From Flavilitoribacter nigricans DSM 23189 = NBRC 102662 (GTDB taxonomy: Bacteria > Bacteroidota > Bacteroidia > Chitinophagales > Saprospiraceae): a stretch of DNA of 46,042 nucleotides. The translations under genes and the position numbers were made by a program. The notes beneath the pieces are model-generated. The model made no database searches, was not told where the DNA came from, and was given only the letters and a program-made list of their open reading frames with translations. This document shows positions 8,178 through 17,929 of the stretch, piece by piece. Location: the NCBI RefSeq assembly GCF_002646595.1, contig NZ_PDUD01000063.1:1-46042 (forward strand), in the 5' to 3' direction. Position 1 is the stretch's first letter, and each line of letters begins with the position of its first letter.

Positions 8178-8515
8178 TTTAGTTTGCGTCAGGGACCTGT
8201 TCTATCAGGTAAACATCCCATAATGGATTTCGGTGGAATCCATTGCCGGAAAATTTAACCGCACAGGCCGCGACGCTTACCTAAGTTTAGTGGATCCGGC
8301 ACTTTGTGAATTAAAGAATGGCAAATCCAATGGCAATATCAATTCCAATAGTTTAAAATCAGGCAAAAAGGTCAATGACGATGTAAGCTGTTGCCTTTCA
8401 CTTGCTATTGCAGTTGAAAGTGATATTGCCATTGAAAAAATGCATACCAAATTAATCCCAAACAATTCTACCTAAACAGCAGGAGCAAATGTTTGGAAAT
8501 TAATTCTACAGCCCA
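8178..8515. repeat. Intergenic stretch with a 14-bp inverted repeat
   Basis: No gene is supported here. CAATGGCAATATCA (8328-8341) is repeated inverted and perfectly at 8421-8434. Around the left arm there are further AATGGCAA/TTCCAAT-like units. An 80-codon frame (8233-8475) covers the repeat and has no recognisable features. Confidence 0.5.
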
Positions 8516-11500
8516 CTAGCGTACCACATTCACCTCACCCTGCTCGATGATCTGTTCTCCGCCATCCAGCTGGATCACCAGGTAATAGAGGTACATCCCG
8601 GTAGCCACCGGACGTCCCTGGACCGAGCCGTCCCACCACAGTCCCTGATCTCCCAGCGGAAAACCGTTGGCCTCGTACACCTGATTGCCCCAGCGGTTGA
8701 AGATGCGATAGGTCTCTACCTGACCGACGATACCGGCGGCGGCAAATACCGCAAAACGATCGTTCACGCCGTCACCGTTCGGTGAGAAGGCATTGGCGAT
8801 GTAGATCGGACAATCGCCGCGGGCGACATTGATCTGCCGGGAAAGGCTGCAACCGGATTCATCCGAAACCGTCAGCAGATAATTCCCCGGAGCCAGGCCT
8901 TCAAATTCCGGAGTGGTCTGTACCGTGGTATCCAGTTGGTAGGTAATCAAGCCGGAGCCACCTCTGGCTATCACTTCCACGCTACCGCTGTTGCCCCGGC
9001 AATCGGCCGGTCGGCTGACCACCTCATCGATGACCAATACGCTCAGCGGTGGAATGTTGACTACTTCGGTCACCGAACAGCCGTTTTCATCCTCCACGGT
9101 GACGGAGTAGTTTCCGGGCAGCAAATTGGTAAAGCGATTGCTGTTCTGAAAATCCGTTCCGTTAATGGAGTAGGACAACTGATTGCTGGCGCTCACGGCA
9201 TTCACCGTAATGCTGTTCTGATCAATGGCACAGGCCGCCTGCTCGATGAGTACTTCATCGATCACCGGAGGCTCACCACCACCGGCGAGGGTAGCCGAAG
9301 CGGAGATCACGCAGCCGGCCGCATCGCGTACGATGACCGGATAGCTCCCGGCGGGCAAGTTTTCAAAGGTATTGCCGGCCTGGAAGGTCCCCCCGTCGTT
9401 GATGGAGTATTCGAGTGGTTGCTGGTCTCCGGAAGCGATGATATTGATGGCCCCGTTTGTTTCACCGCAGTCCGGCGGTACGACCTCCAGGGACGTAATA
9501 ACCGGCCCGTCGGCGGTCTGCAGACTGATGGTGCTTTCCTTGACACAACCGGAATCGTCCCGCACATAGAGATCATAATTGCCGGCCGTGAGGTCCGGGA
9601 AAGTATTCTGCGCACTGTAGGTGATCCCATCCAGAGAATATTCCAAAGTACCCGTACCGCTGGCGTCAACGGTAACCGTCGTACTGTTATCCGCACAGGT
9701 CAGGGGCGGAGCATCGATGCTGTTGATCACCGGAGCCCGGTTGACGACAATTTCTACGGTGAAGGTTTCCGAGCAGCCGTTCCCGTCATCGGCGATCAGT
9801 TGGTAGGTACCGGCAAAAGCCGCCGTTACATTCGTAATGGTCGGATTCTGTTCGGTGCTGGTGAAATTGGCGGGGCCGCTCCAGTTGTAGTTCATCGCGC
9901 CGTCTTCGGCCGTTAGCTGGATGTCCTCCCCTTCGCAGATCGGGCCGTTACCGGAGGCCGTGATATTAAGTGACTGGCAGGGTCCATCGCACTGCGGCAC
10001 GCCGCTGATCGTAATCGTATCACAGCCCAGACCGGAAGTAAGCTGGAAGGAATAGTCCTGGGCCGCGGGGATCGGGTCCGTGGTAAATATATTGCCGTTG
10101 ACCGTGCCCGTAGCCGGAGCCACCGGAACGTAACTGAGCGCTCCTCCCGAAAGCTCAACGCTGACGGTGTAAGTCTGGCTGGGCGTATCACAATCCACGG
10201 TCGGCGCCGCGGCAGCCAGTGGTTCTACCGTACGAATGAAAGGCAAACCCGTGATCGTACCTTCACAGTCTCCACTGCTTACGGCCGTGATCACTACCGA
10301 ATCCTGATAATCCGCCGAAGTGAGCGACAGTAAATAAGCAGTATCCGAAGTAGTGACCGGCGATTGTTCGACACCGTCAATGGTGTAAATGAAGGTATAG
10401 GGTCCGGCTTCCGAAAAATTCAGTTCCAGCACGAAATCCTGATTGGCGCAGAGATAGCCGCCGTTCGGCACATCCAGCACCGGTTCATTACACGGACCGA
10501 AACGCGCCAGAAAGGCATCGGTCCCGCCACCACCAAAGTCCGGCTGGTGGATCGTCCCCTTACTGATATCCTGCATCGAACTGCTGACGCCGGCCAGGAA
10601 AACCTGATCGGAAGCGTCCACATCGATGGCATAGGCCTGATCGCTGAGCGCACCACCAAAATATGTGCCTACTTCGCGCATTCCGACGGCATCGAATTTT
10701 ACCCAGTATCCATCCCAGTCCCCACCGGCGAAAATCGTCTGGTGCGCATCGGCGGTGGCGATCCCATCGGCAGAATTGGTAAATCCGGTCAGATATACGC
10801 CGCCATCCGCACCGATGGCGATCCCGTAGCCGGTTTCATCCTGACCACCACCGTAATAGGTACCCCATTGCCGGACACCGCCGGCATCCAGTTTCGCCAG
10901 GAAGGCATCGAAACCAACACTTTTGGCAGGTTGATGGGTGCCGGCCGTGGCCATAGCGTCGGCCGAAGTACAGGGCCCACCCAGGAAGATATTGCCCGAG
11001 TCATCCAGTTGCAGGGCATCTCCGTAATCGTCGCCGGATCCACCGTAATAGGTGGCCCACTGGCGAACGCCGGCTTCATCGAAAAAAACCAGAAATGCGT
11101 CGGCCGTTCCGCCGCCGTAGGTATCCTGATGACTACCGGCGGTAGCGATATTGGTAGTGGAAGAAGTCCAGCCCGATAGCAGGACGTTCCCGCTTGCGTC
11201 CGCTTCCAGCTGGAGTCCAATGTCCAGCCCCGCATCGCCGTAGTAGGTGCTCCATTGCAGGTTGCCATCGGTATCGTATTTTGTCAGATAGACATCCTGA
11301 CCGCTGGAGAAAACGGTCTGGTGGGCCCCGGCCGTAGCGATACCGTCATCCGAATTGGTCCAGCCGGAGATAAAGACGTTGCCGGAGAGGTCCGTCGTCA
11401 GTGCATTAGAGAATTCATCCCGGGAGCCCCCCAGGTAACTCGCCCACTGCAGTATCCCACCGGCATTGAATTTGGCAACGTATCCATCGTTCCCGCCGCC

Positions 11501-12583
11501 GCCGTAGATCTCCTGAGCAGCGCCCGCAGTGGCGATCCCGGCGGTGGAGTTTGTTGCCCCCGTAATGTAAATGTTCCCCTGGGGATCGAGATCGATATTT
11601 TGTCCCAGGTCCGTTTCGGTCCCGCCGAAATAGGTACTCCACAAGCGCTGTCCGTCATTATCGAATTTAGCGACGAACGCATCGTAGCCTCCGGCCAGGG
11701 TATTCTGATAGGTGCCGGTTGTGGCCACCGCATTCATAGAGTTGCTGGAACCAACGATGTAGGCATTACCGGCAGGATCCAAAACCAGATCGCGACTGCC
11801 GTCATCGCCGCTGCCGCCCAGATAGGTCGCCCAGTCTAGATGGGGAATGGGGTCGATCACCAGGGTGCGGTGGATCTCCGCCAGGGGCGCGGAAAATCCC
11901 ACGATCACCGCTTCCGGCGTACCGGCCAGGATCTGATAGTCGATGTCGACCGACTGCCGGTCATCCGACCAGAAACTGACGGGGATCTCTTCCCGGAGTA
12001 CGACATCCGCCAGTTGCAGGCGCAGCATATCTTCTTCCAGCGTGAGTGCGGACATACCCGAATAGGCGAGTTGAACGTCGGCCAGACAGGCACCCGGGTG
12101 CAGAATAAAATTGTATTCAACCGGTTTGCCGGTAGTGACGGAAGCCAGGAATTCGATGTCGATCCGGGGGTAGATATTGCGGTAGACCAGTTTTTTAAAT
12201 TGACGGACCTGCTCGGTTCCCGTCGATGGGTAATGGAGCACCTCACCGGTCGGTTCCAGCGCCAGTAGTTCGGCCGCCGGGTTAGCGTGGGAGAAGTTGA
12301 TATCTACCCGGTGCAGCTTGAAATGGCCGTCCCCCGGCTGGGTTTGATAAGTATCGTAACTGAAACCATCCCGGCGCAACTGTACATTGAGGCCATTGCC
12401 CAGCGGCAGCAGATAAAGCACCTCCGGATTGGGCAAACCGTGCTGATCGTGGACCTGTCCCCGGTTTTCTATAAATCCGGCCGTGAGTCCGGGATCAGCA
12501 GGCAAATTTTGAGCATGGACAATTGAAGAAGACAGACCGAATGCCATCGCGGCCAATAACAGCAAAACCTTTGCTTGACTCAT
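8516..12583 (-). CDS. Secreted SBBP/SprB-repeat surface protein, T9SS type B CTD
   Basis: A 1355-residue exported protein. A signal peptide ends near residue 25 (SIVHAQN). The next ~220 residues resemble the DUF7948-like domain that precedes SBBP propellers. Seven SBBP repeats follow (about 250-690), each with a Y(L/Y/F)GG...D motif and a (G/D)N(A/I/V)(Y/F)(I/L) strand, which would make a seven-bladed beta-propeller. Then comes an Ig/PKD-like part and four SprB-type repeats ending in D(D/A/E)xGC. The C-terminus is a gliding-motility-associated type B domain, with the hallmark AFSPNGDGVND and IFNRWGNQVYE. It is probably delivered to the cell surface by T9SS, perhaps as an adhesin. A TTACTTTG near-match at 12749-12756 could be its -7 box. 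Confidence 0.9.
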   Translation of the reverse strand: MSQAKVLLLLAAMAFGLSSSIVHAQNLPADPGLTAGFIENRGQVHDQHGLPNPEVLYLLPLGNGLNVQLRRDGFSYDTYQTQPGDGHFKLHRVDINFSHANPAAELLALEPTGEVLHYPSTGTEQVRQFKKLVYRNIYPRIDIEFLASVTTGKPVEYNFILHPGACLADVQLAYSGMSALTLEEDMLRLQLADVVLREEIPVSFWSDDRQSVDIDYQILAGTPEAVIVGFSAPLAEIHRTLVIDPIPHLDWATYLGGSGDDGSRDLVLDPAGNAYIVGSSNSMNAVATTGTYQNTLAGGYDAFVAKFDNDGQRLWSTYFGGTETDLGQNIDLDPQGNIYITGATNSTAGIATAGAAQEIYGGGGNDGYVAKFNAGGILQWASYLGGSRDEFSNALTTDLSGNVFISGWTNSDDGIATAGAHQTVFSSGQDVYLTKYDTDGNLQWSTYYGDAGLDIGLQLEADASGNVLLSGWTSSTTNIATAGSHQDTYGGGTADAFLVFFDEAGVRQWATYYGGSGDDYGDALQLDDSGNIFLGGPCTSADAMATAGTHQPAKSVGFDAFLAKLDAGGVRQWGTYYGGGQDETGYGIAIGADGGVYLTGFTNSADGIATADAHQTIFAGGDWDGYWVKFDAVGMREVGTYFGGALSDQAYAIDVDASDQVFLAGVSSSMQDISKGTIHQPDFGGGGTDAFLARFGPCNEPVLDVPNGGYLCANQDFVLELNFSEAGPYTFIYTIDGVEQSPVTTSDTAYLLSLTSADYQDSVVITAVSSGDCEGTITGLPFIRTVEPLAAAAPTVDCDTPSQTYTVSVELSGGALSYVPVAPATGTVNGNIFTTDPIPAAQDYSFQLTSGLGCDTITISGVPQCDGPCQSLNITASGNGPICEGEDIQLTAEDGAMNYNWSGPANFTSTEQNPTITNVTAAFAGTYQLIADDGNGCSETFTVEIVVNRAPVINSIDAPPLTCADNSTTVTVDASGTGTLEYSLDGITYSAQNTFPDLTAGNYDLYVRDDSGCVKESTISLQTADGPVITSLEVVPPDCGETNGAINIIASGDQQPLEYSINDGGTFQAGNTFENLPAGSYPVIVRDAAGCVISASATLAGGGEPPVIDEVLIEQAACAIDQNSITVNAVSASNQLSYSINGTDFQNSNRFTNLLPGNYSVTVEDENGCSVTEVVNIPPLSVLVIDEVVSRPADCRGNSGSVEVIARGGSGLITYQLDTTVQTTPEFEGLAPGNYLLTVSDESGCSLSRQINVARGDCPIYIANAFSPNGDGVNDRFAVFAAAGIVGQVETYRIFNRWGNQVYEANGFPLGDQGLWWDGSVQGRPVATGMYLYYLVIQLDGGEQIIEQGEVNVVR

Positions 12584-13050
12584 TTTAAAAGACGTTTGCG
12601 GATAGAATAAAGGGATGATCAGCTCGTATTGCCAGTCAACCTGAGAAGAAGAGTAGCTTGATAAGATCCATCAAATACAAGCAATTGAATATATATTGCT
12701 TCTTATCACTTAATTAATTCCGGGGTTTCACCTTTTGTTACGGATGCGCAAAGTAAATGAATTTATTGCTACCTCCTCTATTTTTTCCGGCCTATTAAGG
12801 GAGCTGACCATATCGTCGTTTCAACGGTAGGAAAACCATTTTTAACGGTAATTCTTCGGCACCGGAATTTTCCGTTCTGACACCTAACAGGGCGTGGCCG
12901 CGATCAGCATCCCATGGAAAAACCGGATCGGACGTAAAATGAGGTTACTCTTTTTCGCTGTTTTCGGTGGTAAATAATTCGGATAAGGGAGCAGGTAAAT
13001 GATTTTGAATCGTGTGAGTGAGAGCCGGTCGCCATCTACAGCAACATGAT
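12584..13050. other. Intergenic region, no gene
   Basis: AT-rich leader region of the SBBP/SprB gene, followed towards the right by unremarkable sequence. A minus-strand TTACTTTG (12749-12756, one mismatch to TAnnTTTG) is the only promoter-like signal seen. A 65-codon minus frame at 12945-13142 runs into the adjacent repeat element and is rejected. Confidence 0.4.
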
Positions 13051-13256
13051 TCATGCGAATCAGGAGTTAAAAGTCCCGGAGGGACGAGATATAGGTAGCC
13101 CGTCCAATAATTTGGGAGGTTCAGCGTGCCGTAGGTACGCAATATGGTTTTACATGGCGTACCTACGGCACGCTAAGCCGGCAAATGGTCATTTTGCTAC
13201 CTACATTTTGTGCCTAAAGGCACATTGATTACAGGTTTAACTCCTGATTCGCATGA
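13051..13256. repeat. 206-bp nested inverted-repeat element
   Basis: The ends are a perfect 21-bp inverted repeat (13051-13071 and 13236-13256, starting TCATGCGAATCAGG). Inside lies an 8-bp pair (TAGGTAGC 13092-13099, complement 13196-13203). At the centre is a perfect 18-bp stem (13123-13140 with 13157-13174) around a 16-nt loop. Two short palindromes, GTCCCGGAGGGAC (13073-13085) and GTGCCTAAAGGCAC (13210-13223), sit in the arms. It has no coding capacity. It resembles a MITE/REP-like mobile repeat and lies 33 bp past the end of the rhamnosidase gene, where its stems may also act as a transcript end. Confidence 0.75.
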
Positions 13257-13288
13257 TCCATATCTTTAGATCTCGCGGATAAAAAATA

Positions 13289-16200
13289 CTACCGCCGGAT
13301 CGTAAATTCGTATGTTCCGGACGCCAGTGTCATTTCGAGCCGGTCTCCCTGCAGTCCTTTCACTTCGATCCCTTTAGCTTTTTTCAGTTTTTTCCCCTGC
13401 TCCCGTACCTTCTTCGCCGAAGCGGCCGGCAAATAGAGGGTGGCAGTGGTATTTCCCGGAACGCTCACGGTATACGTCCAGGTCTTACCTTCCTGCGACC
13501 ACGCACTGCGAATGGTACCGTACATGGAATCGTAATAGCCTTCGGCAAACTTCATCTTTCCGGTAGGATCCGGCGTAGGCTGCAGGATAAAATGCTTGAA
13601 GCCGGGGCTTTTCGGATCGCGCTGGATTCCCAGGGAATAGTTGTACATCCAGGCTGCTACCGCCCCGAAGGAGTAGTGATTGAAGGAGTTCATGCGGTTA
13701 TTACCGCCGAAACCGTTCTCCACGGTGTAGGAATTCAGGCGTTCCCAGATGGTAGTCGCGCCGTTGACTACGGAGTACAACCAGGATGGGTAGGTCTCCT
13801 GCTGCAACATGCGGTAGGCCACGTCGTCCTCTCCGTTATCCGACAGTGCCTGCATCAGGGAAGCCGTACCGATAAAGCCGGTCATCAGGGAATAGGACGG
13901 CCGCCGGACGCCGCTGTCATCGGTATTTTCCCGCTCGATTGCGGCTACCAGATTTTTTACTGCCTGCGGTTTATGATCTTCGTTGAAGATCCCCAAGGCC
14001 AGTGGAATGGCGTAAGAGGCCTGGGTATCCACCAATTCCCCTTTGTCGGTTTTGGTTTCTTCGCGCGTTTCACCGGGAGGGGCCAGTCCGGCCGTTACCA
14101 GTCCCGATTTGACGGTTTTATGGGATTGCGGATCTACATAAGTGGCATTGAAGAAAGCCTTCCGCTCCTCGTATTGCCGGCGAAATTCCCGGGCATCAGC
14201 CGTTTTGCCGAGCAGTTCGGCGGTCTTCGCCAGGATCTCCAGATCGTAGGCGTGGTAGGCCGTCCACAGAAGCGTATTATCGTTCTTGTTGCCTTCCGGA
14301 CTCAGCCAGTCCCCCAGTGGCCCTTCGTTCAGGATATTGGTCTCTTCATCGATCCGGGTACCCAGATAGGCGACGTAATCCTTCATGGCATCGTAGTGTT
14401 CCCGGAGCAGTTCCAGGTCACCGAATTGCTGATAGGTTTCCCAGGCGACCACGATGCCCGCACTGCCCCAGAGGGTACCGCCGAAGCCACCGCCAACCGG
14501 GGCCACATCGGTGAAACGGCCGTCTTCCCGCTGAATGTCGCGCATGGCCAACAGGTGCCGGCGTAGGAATTGATTAACCGAAGCCAGATAGGTCGATGCC
14601 CGCGAAAAAACACTGATATCACCGCTCCAACCCATGCGCTCGTTCCGGGCCGGGGTATCGGTAGGAATGGACAGGAAGTTGCCACGCATGGACCAGGTGA
14701 TGTTTTCCCAGAGCTTGTTGACCAGCTCGTTGGAAGTCTCGTAATTGGAAGCCAGTTCATCGATCGAACTGATCACCAGCCCCTGTACGGATTCGAGCGG
14801 CAGAGCTTCGTCGATCCCGGTGATCTCCAGGAACCGGAAGCCGTGGAAAGTAAAACGCGGCTGAATGACCTCGGCTCCTCCTTTACGAATGTGTACGTCC
14901 TGCGTAAGTGCCGCCCGGATATTTTCCAGCATGATCATACCGATATTGCCACTGTATTCCGGCAGATCCGGATAGCGCACTTCCGCGTAACGAAGCGTCA
15001 CGGTCTCGCCGGCCGGTCCGGCCGGCAGCTCGATCCGCGGAAAACCGACCATATTCTGCCCCATATCGTAAACGTATACGCCCGGGCGGACCTCCTCTAC
15101 CGATACGGGCGTCAGGATCTTGGCTATGCCGGCATTTTTACCGACCTGTCCCATGATCTTCAGGTCATCGTAATCAAAGGTGATCTGTCCGCGCCGGCCG
15201 GCGTCGAAAGTTCCTATATAGCTGTTGCCTTCGAGCGGCACTTCCACCGCGGCTGTCCAGTCGGCATCATCGTAGGCCGCCGTGCTCCAGCCCTCGATAG
15301 CAGCTTCCTTCCGGGCGTCGTATACTTCTCCCTGGAAAAAACTGCCGTAACGAATGGGGCCGTCGTTGAAATACTTCCAGTTTTGATCGTAGGGATTGGA
15401 AGCGATCACCTGCTCCGTACCGTCTTCAAAGGTGATGATCAACTGGCAGAGCAAGGACTGGCGATCTCCAAAGAAATTCCAGTTATCTCCCGTATAGGTA
15501 ATGTTACCACTCCACCAGCCTTCACTCAGCCAGGCCCCCAGAGCATTACCGCCGGAACGCATCAGGTCCGTTACATCGTAGGTCTGGTACATGTGGGTTT
15601 TGTTGTACTGGGTCAGTCCGGGATTGAAGTAATCCTCCCCTACCCGCTCTCCGTTGAGATACAGTTCGTAGATACCGCGCGCCGTAGCGTAGAGGCGGGC
15701 TTTTTTTACGGTTTTGTTCCCGGTAGTGAATTCCGTGCGGAGCATGGGAACGGCATTGCGACTGGGATCGGCCAGCAAAAGGACGCCGTCCTCACCGCCG
15801 TTCAGCTGAAAACTGCCTTCCTCTATTTCCAATCCGGATCCGTTTTTCGCTAATTCGGAAAATGTTCCACGGTAAGCGGCACCGGGTTCTTCGGTATAGA
15901 TAACATTGGAAGGATAGCGATAATGCCGGATGGCGATATCCGTGAAAGCAGCCTGCTGTCCGGCGGGCAGGCGAAAGCCGATGTCTCCAAGCATGGGAAA
16001 ACTGATGTAGTCGTGCCCCCGGCCCACCGGGTTAATATTCATGCCGGGCATGGCGAAGGGAGAATCCTGCTGATCGCCTTCGGAGATCATGTCCGCGGGT
16101 TCCCGACCATCCAGGAATATTTCAAACAGGCCGAAATTGTTGTCTACATAGAAATGGTGCGCCTCGTATTTATTCCAGTTGCTGATCTTGTCGGCCGGAA

Positions 16201-16942
16201 TGTCGATACTTTTCCAGGGTACATCGGCCCGATCGTCCTCGATGTAACCGACCCGGTAAATATTGAATTTTGCCGGTCCGCTACCGTCGTTCAGGTCCGA
16301 AATATCCAGTTCGAAGGCGATGTAGCTTTCGTCCTTCCCGTTTTCGACTGCCTGCATGTTCAGATCGCGGTCCATCAGTCGCTGATCGTTGCCTCCGAAC
16401 ACGAAAGCGGCACGGGTAGATCCGGAAGCGGCATCCAGAGCGAGGCTGTATTCCAGTTTGAATACCGACAGATAATGTGGGTAAAAAACCTGATCATCAT
16501 CGCGTCCGCCGATCCAGGTAGCTCCGTTCCAGGCCGGGAGCTTCGGATCGCTGTTCATCAGTCCGGTCTCGAACCAGGAGGTATTGCTTTGTTGCGCACC
16601 GTCCTGATCCCAGACGGTCACCGTCCAATGGTACTGGGTGGTGGCCTCCAGCGGTTGGCCCTCGTAGTAGATATTCAGCGACTGGTCCGAGCTGACTTTT
16701 TCGGAATCCCATACCTCCTGTCGGTTTTCATCCGTTACGACTATGCGATAGGCGGTTTGCCGGTAGCCCCGTTCGGTATCATCGGCCTGCATTTGCCAGC
16801 TGAACCGCGGCAGATCTTCATCGATGCCCAAGGGCGTGGTCTGGTATTCTACCTGTAATGCATGGATACTAAAATCAGCCCGTACCGATAACAGGCTACA
16901 CCCCATTAAAAGTAGGGTAAGAAAGGTCTTGCTTAGTTTCAT
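13289..16942 (-). CDS. Secreted GH78 alpha-L-rhamnosidase
   Basis: A 1217-residue glycoside hydrolase expected to remove terminal alpha-L-rhamnose from plant or algal glycans and glycosides. The signal peptide covers residues 1-22. The N-terminal beta domains include an inserted region unlike the short GH78 forms. The (alpha/alpha)6 catalytic barrel lies at about 740-1110. It contains the family motif DTPARNERMGWSGD near 767, with the general acid Glu, and the second catalytic Glu in TTIWERLNSY near 1062. A beta-sandwich C-domain follows. The ATG at 16942 was chosen for its signal peptide; the frame extends 58 codons upstream without one. No SusC/SusD pair or other CAZyme is nearby, so it is not in a recognisable utilisation locus. 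It has no obvious T9SS CTD. Confidence 0.93.
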   Translation of the reverse strand: MKLSKTFLTLLLMGCSLLSVRADFSIHALQVEYQTTPLGIDEDLPRFSWQMQADDTERGYRQTAYRIVVTDENRQEVWDSEKVSSDQSLNIYYEGQPLEATTQYHWTVTVWDQDGAQQSNTSWFETGLMNSDPKLPAWNGATWIGGRDDDQVFYPHYLSVFKLEYSLALDAASGSTRAAFVFGGNDQRLMDRDLNMQAVENGKDESYIAFELDISDLNDGSGPAKFNIYRVGYIEDDRADVPWKSIDIPADKISNWNKYEAHHFYVDNNFGLFEIFLDGREPADMISEGDQQDSPFAMPGMNINPVGRGHDYISFPMLGDIGFRLPAGQQAAFTDIAIRHYRYPSNVIYTEEPGAAYRGTFSELAKNGSGLEIEEGSFQLNGGEDGVLLLADPSRNAVPMLRTEFTTGNKTVKKARLYATARGIYELYLNGERVGEDYFNPGLTQYNKTHMYQTYDVTDLMRSGGNALGAWLSEGWWSGNITYTGDNWNFFGDRQSLLCQLIITFEDGTEQVIASNPYDQNWKYFNDGPIRYGSFFQGEVYDARKEAAIEGWSTAAYDDADWTAAVEVPLEGNSYIGTFDAGRRGQITFDYDDLKIMGQVGKNAGIAKILTPVSVEEVRPGVYVYDMGQNMVGFPRIELPAGPAGETVTLRYAEVRYPDLPEYSGNIGMIMLENIRAALTQDVHIRKGGAEVIQPRFTFHGFRFLEITGIDEALPLESVQGLVISSIDELASNYETSNELVNKLWENITWSMRGNFLSIPTDTPARNERMGWSGDISVFSRASTYLASVNQFLRRHLLAMRDIQREDGRFTDVAPVGGGFGGTLWGSAGIVVAWETYQQFGDLELLREHYDAMKDYVAYLGTRIDEETNILNEGPLGDWLSPEGNKNDNTLLWTAYHAYDLEILAKTAELLGKTADAREFRRQYEERKAFFNATYVDPQSHKTVKSGLVTAGLAPPGETREETKTDKGELVDTQASYAIPLALGIFNEDHKPQAVKNLVAAIERENTDDSGVRRPSYSLMTGFIGTASLMQALSDNGEDDVAYRMLQQETYPSWLYSVVNGATTIWERLNSYTVENGFGGNNRMNSFNHYSFGAVAAWMYNYSLGIQRDPKSPGFKHFILQPTPDPTGKMKFAEGYYDSMYGTIRSAWSQEGKTWTYTVSVPGNTTATLYLPAASAKKVREQGKKLKKAKGIEVKGLQGDRLEMTLASGTYEFTIRR

Positions 16943-17340
16943 ACTTGTTCGATTTTGCGTCGTGAGGACACATTGTGGGTTTTCGCTACAATAATAAGCA
17001 TCTTTGGGCATAAGACTGTTCCGGCCCATTCTGATCCGACACCCAATCCTGGGAAAAACCGATATCCGGTAGACTAAATGAAGTTCTCTACCTATGCATG
17101 TTCCGCATTTTTCCAATTAATCTTTGATACCTTCAATTTCCGTGACGAAAAACTACCCGCAGTTTCCCATTCCCTTTCTATATTGCAGGATCACATTTAA
17201 CCCAGATCAGAGCCATTCCCTGGAGGCTGCCCCGACCCCATTCATACGTTCGCAACTGCCTGCATACCGGCAGGAGAAAAATTTACCACCTCGTTTTCAC
17301 AAATAAGCAGTCATCTTCATCATTCATCAAAGTTCACAAC
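16943..17340. other. Divergent intergenic region
   Basis: This 398-bp region separates the leftward rhamnosidase from the rightward DsrE-like gene and must carry both promoters. No exact TAnnTTTG box was found for either. Small open frames (for example 17124-17306) lack any recognisable protein feature. Confidence 0.4.
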
Positions 17341-17916
17341 ATGCGCTTACAAAAGACCGCCATCATTTTGATCAGGACCGTAGTACCTGCTTTTTTTCTG
17401 CTGCTTTTACTCCACCAACCGGTCCTGGCCCAAAACGGCCGCCGGGTGAAGGGACCCGTCATCGAAAATTACGGAAACACCTTTGCCGTGGATAATCCGG
17501 ATTTCAAAACCGATACCAAAAAGAAATACAAGGTCGTCTTCGATGTGCACGATTCTCCGGATGATCCGGCTGCGGTCAACCCGATGCTCAACACGCTGGC
17601 CCGGTTTATCAATATGCACGCTAATGCCGGAGTGCCGCTGAAAAATCTGAAAGTAGTGGGCGTGATCCACAACAAAGCCAGTAAGGATGCCCTGGATAAC
17701 GAGACCTATCGCCAAAAATACGGCGTGGACAATCCCAATATCCCGCTGATGGAAGCTTTGGAAAAAGCCGGAGCGCAGATCTATATGTGCGGGCAGTCGA
17801 TCAACGCCCGAAACATTGATCCCCAGCATCTGGCTGCGCCGATACAAACGGCACTATCGGCAATGACGGTGTTTTTGAACCTGCAGAACGAGGGTTATAC
17901 GATGATCCGGTTTTAG
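17341..17916 (+). CDS. Secreted DsrE-like protein
   Basis: A 191-residue protein with a strong signal peptide (hydrophobic core at residues 13-27, likely cleavage after VLAQ). The mature part resembles the DsrE/DsrF fold: a KVVFDVHD strand, an N-terminal helix with MLNTLARFINM, then LKVVGVIHN, and a MCGQS segment whose Cys occupies the position of the reactive Cys in DsrE-type proteins. It probably acts in periplasmic sulfur or thiol handling, but the substrate is unknown. It converges with the metallophosphoesterase gene, stop codons 13 bp apart. A short hairpin (TAGAC/GTCTA, 17914-17932) spans both stops. Confidence 0.8.
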   Translation: MRLQKTAIILIRTVVPAFFLLLLLHQPVLAQNGRRVKGPVIENYGNTFAVDNPDFKTDTKKKYKVVFDVHDSPDDPAAVNPMLNTLARFINMHANAGVPLKNLKVVGVIHNKASKDALDNETYRQKYGVDNPNIPLMEALEKAGAQIYMCGQSINARNIDPQHLAAPIQTALSAMTVFLNLQNEGYTMIRF

Positions 17917-17929
17917 ACTTTTGCCAGGT

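Noticed and set aside
8233-8475. An 80-codon plus-strand frame (and a 62-codon minus frame) in the TlpA/SBBP gap.
   Set aside because: Both run through the inverted CAATGGCAATATCA repeat and encode nothing recognisable.
12945-13142. A 65-codon minus-strand frame next to the 206-bp element.
   Set aside because: Half of it lies within the nested inverted repeats; there is no start context or protein feature.
13289-16942. A polysaccharide utilisation locus around the rhamnosidase.
   Set aside because: No SusC/SusD-type genes, regulator or further glycosidase is next to it in the window.
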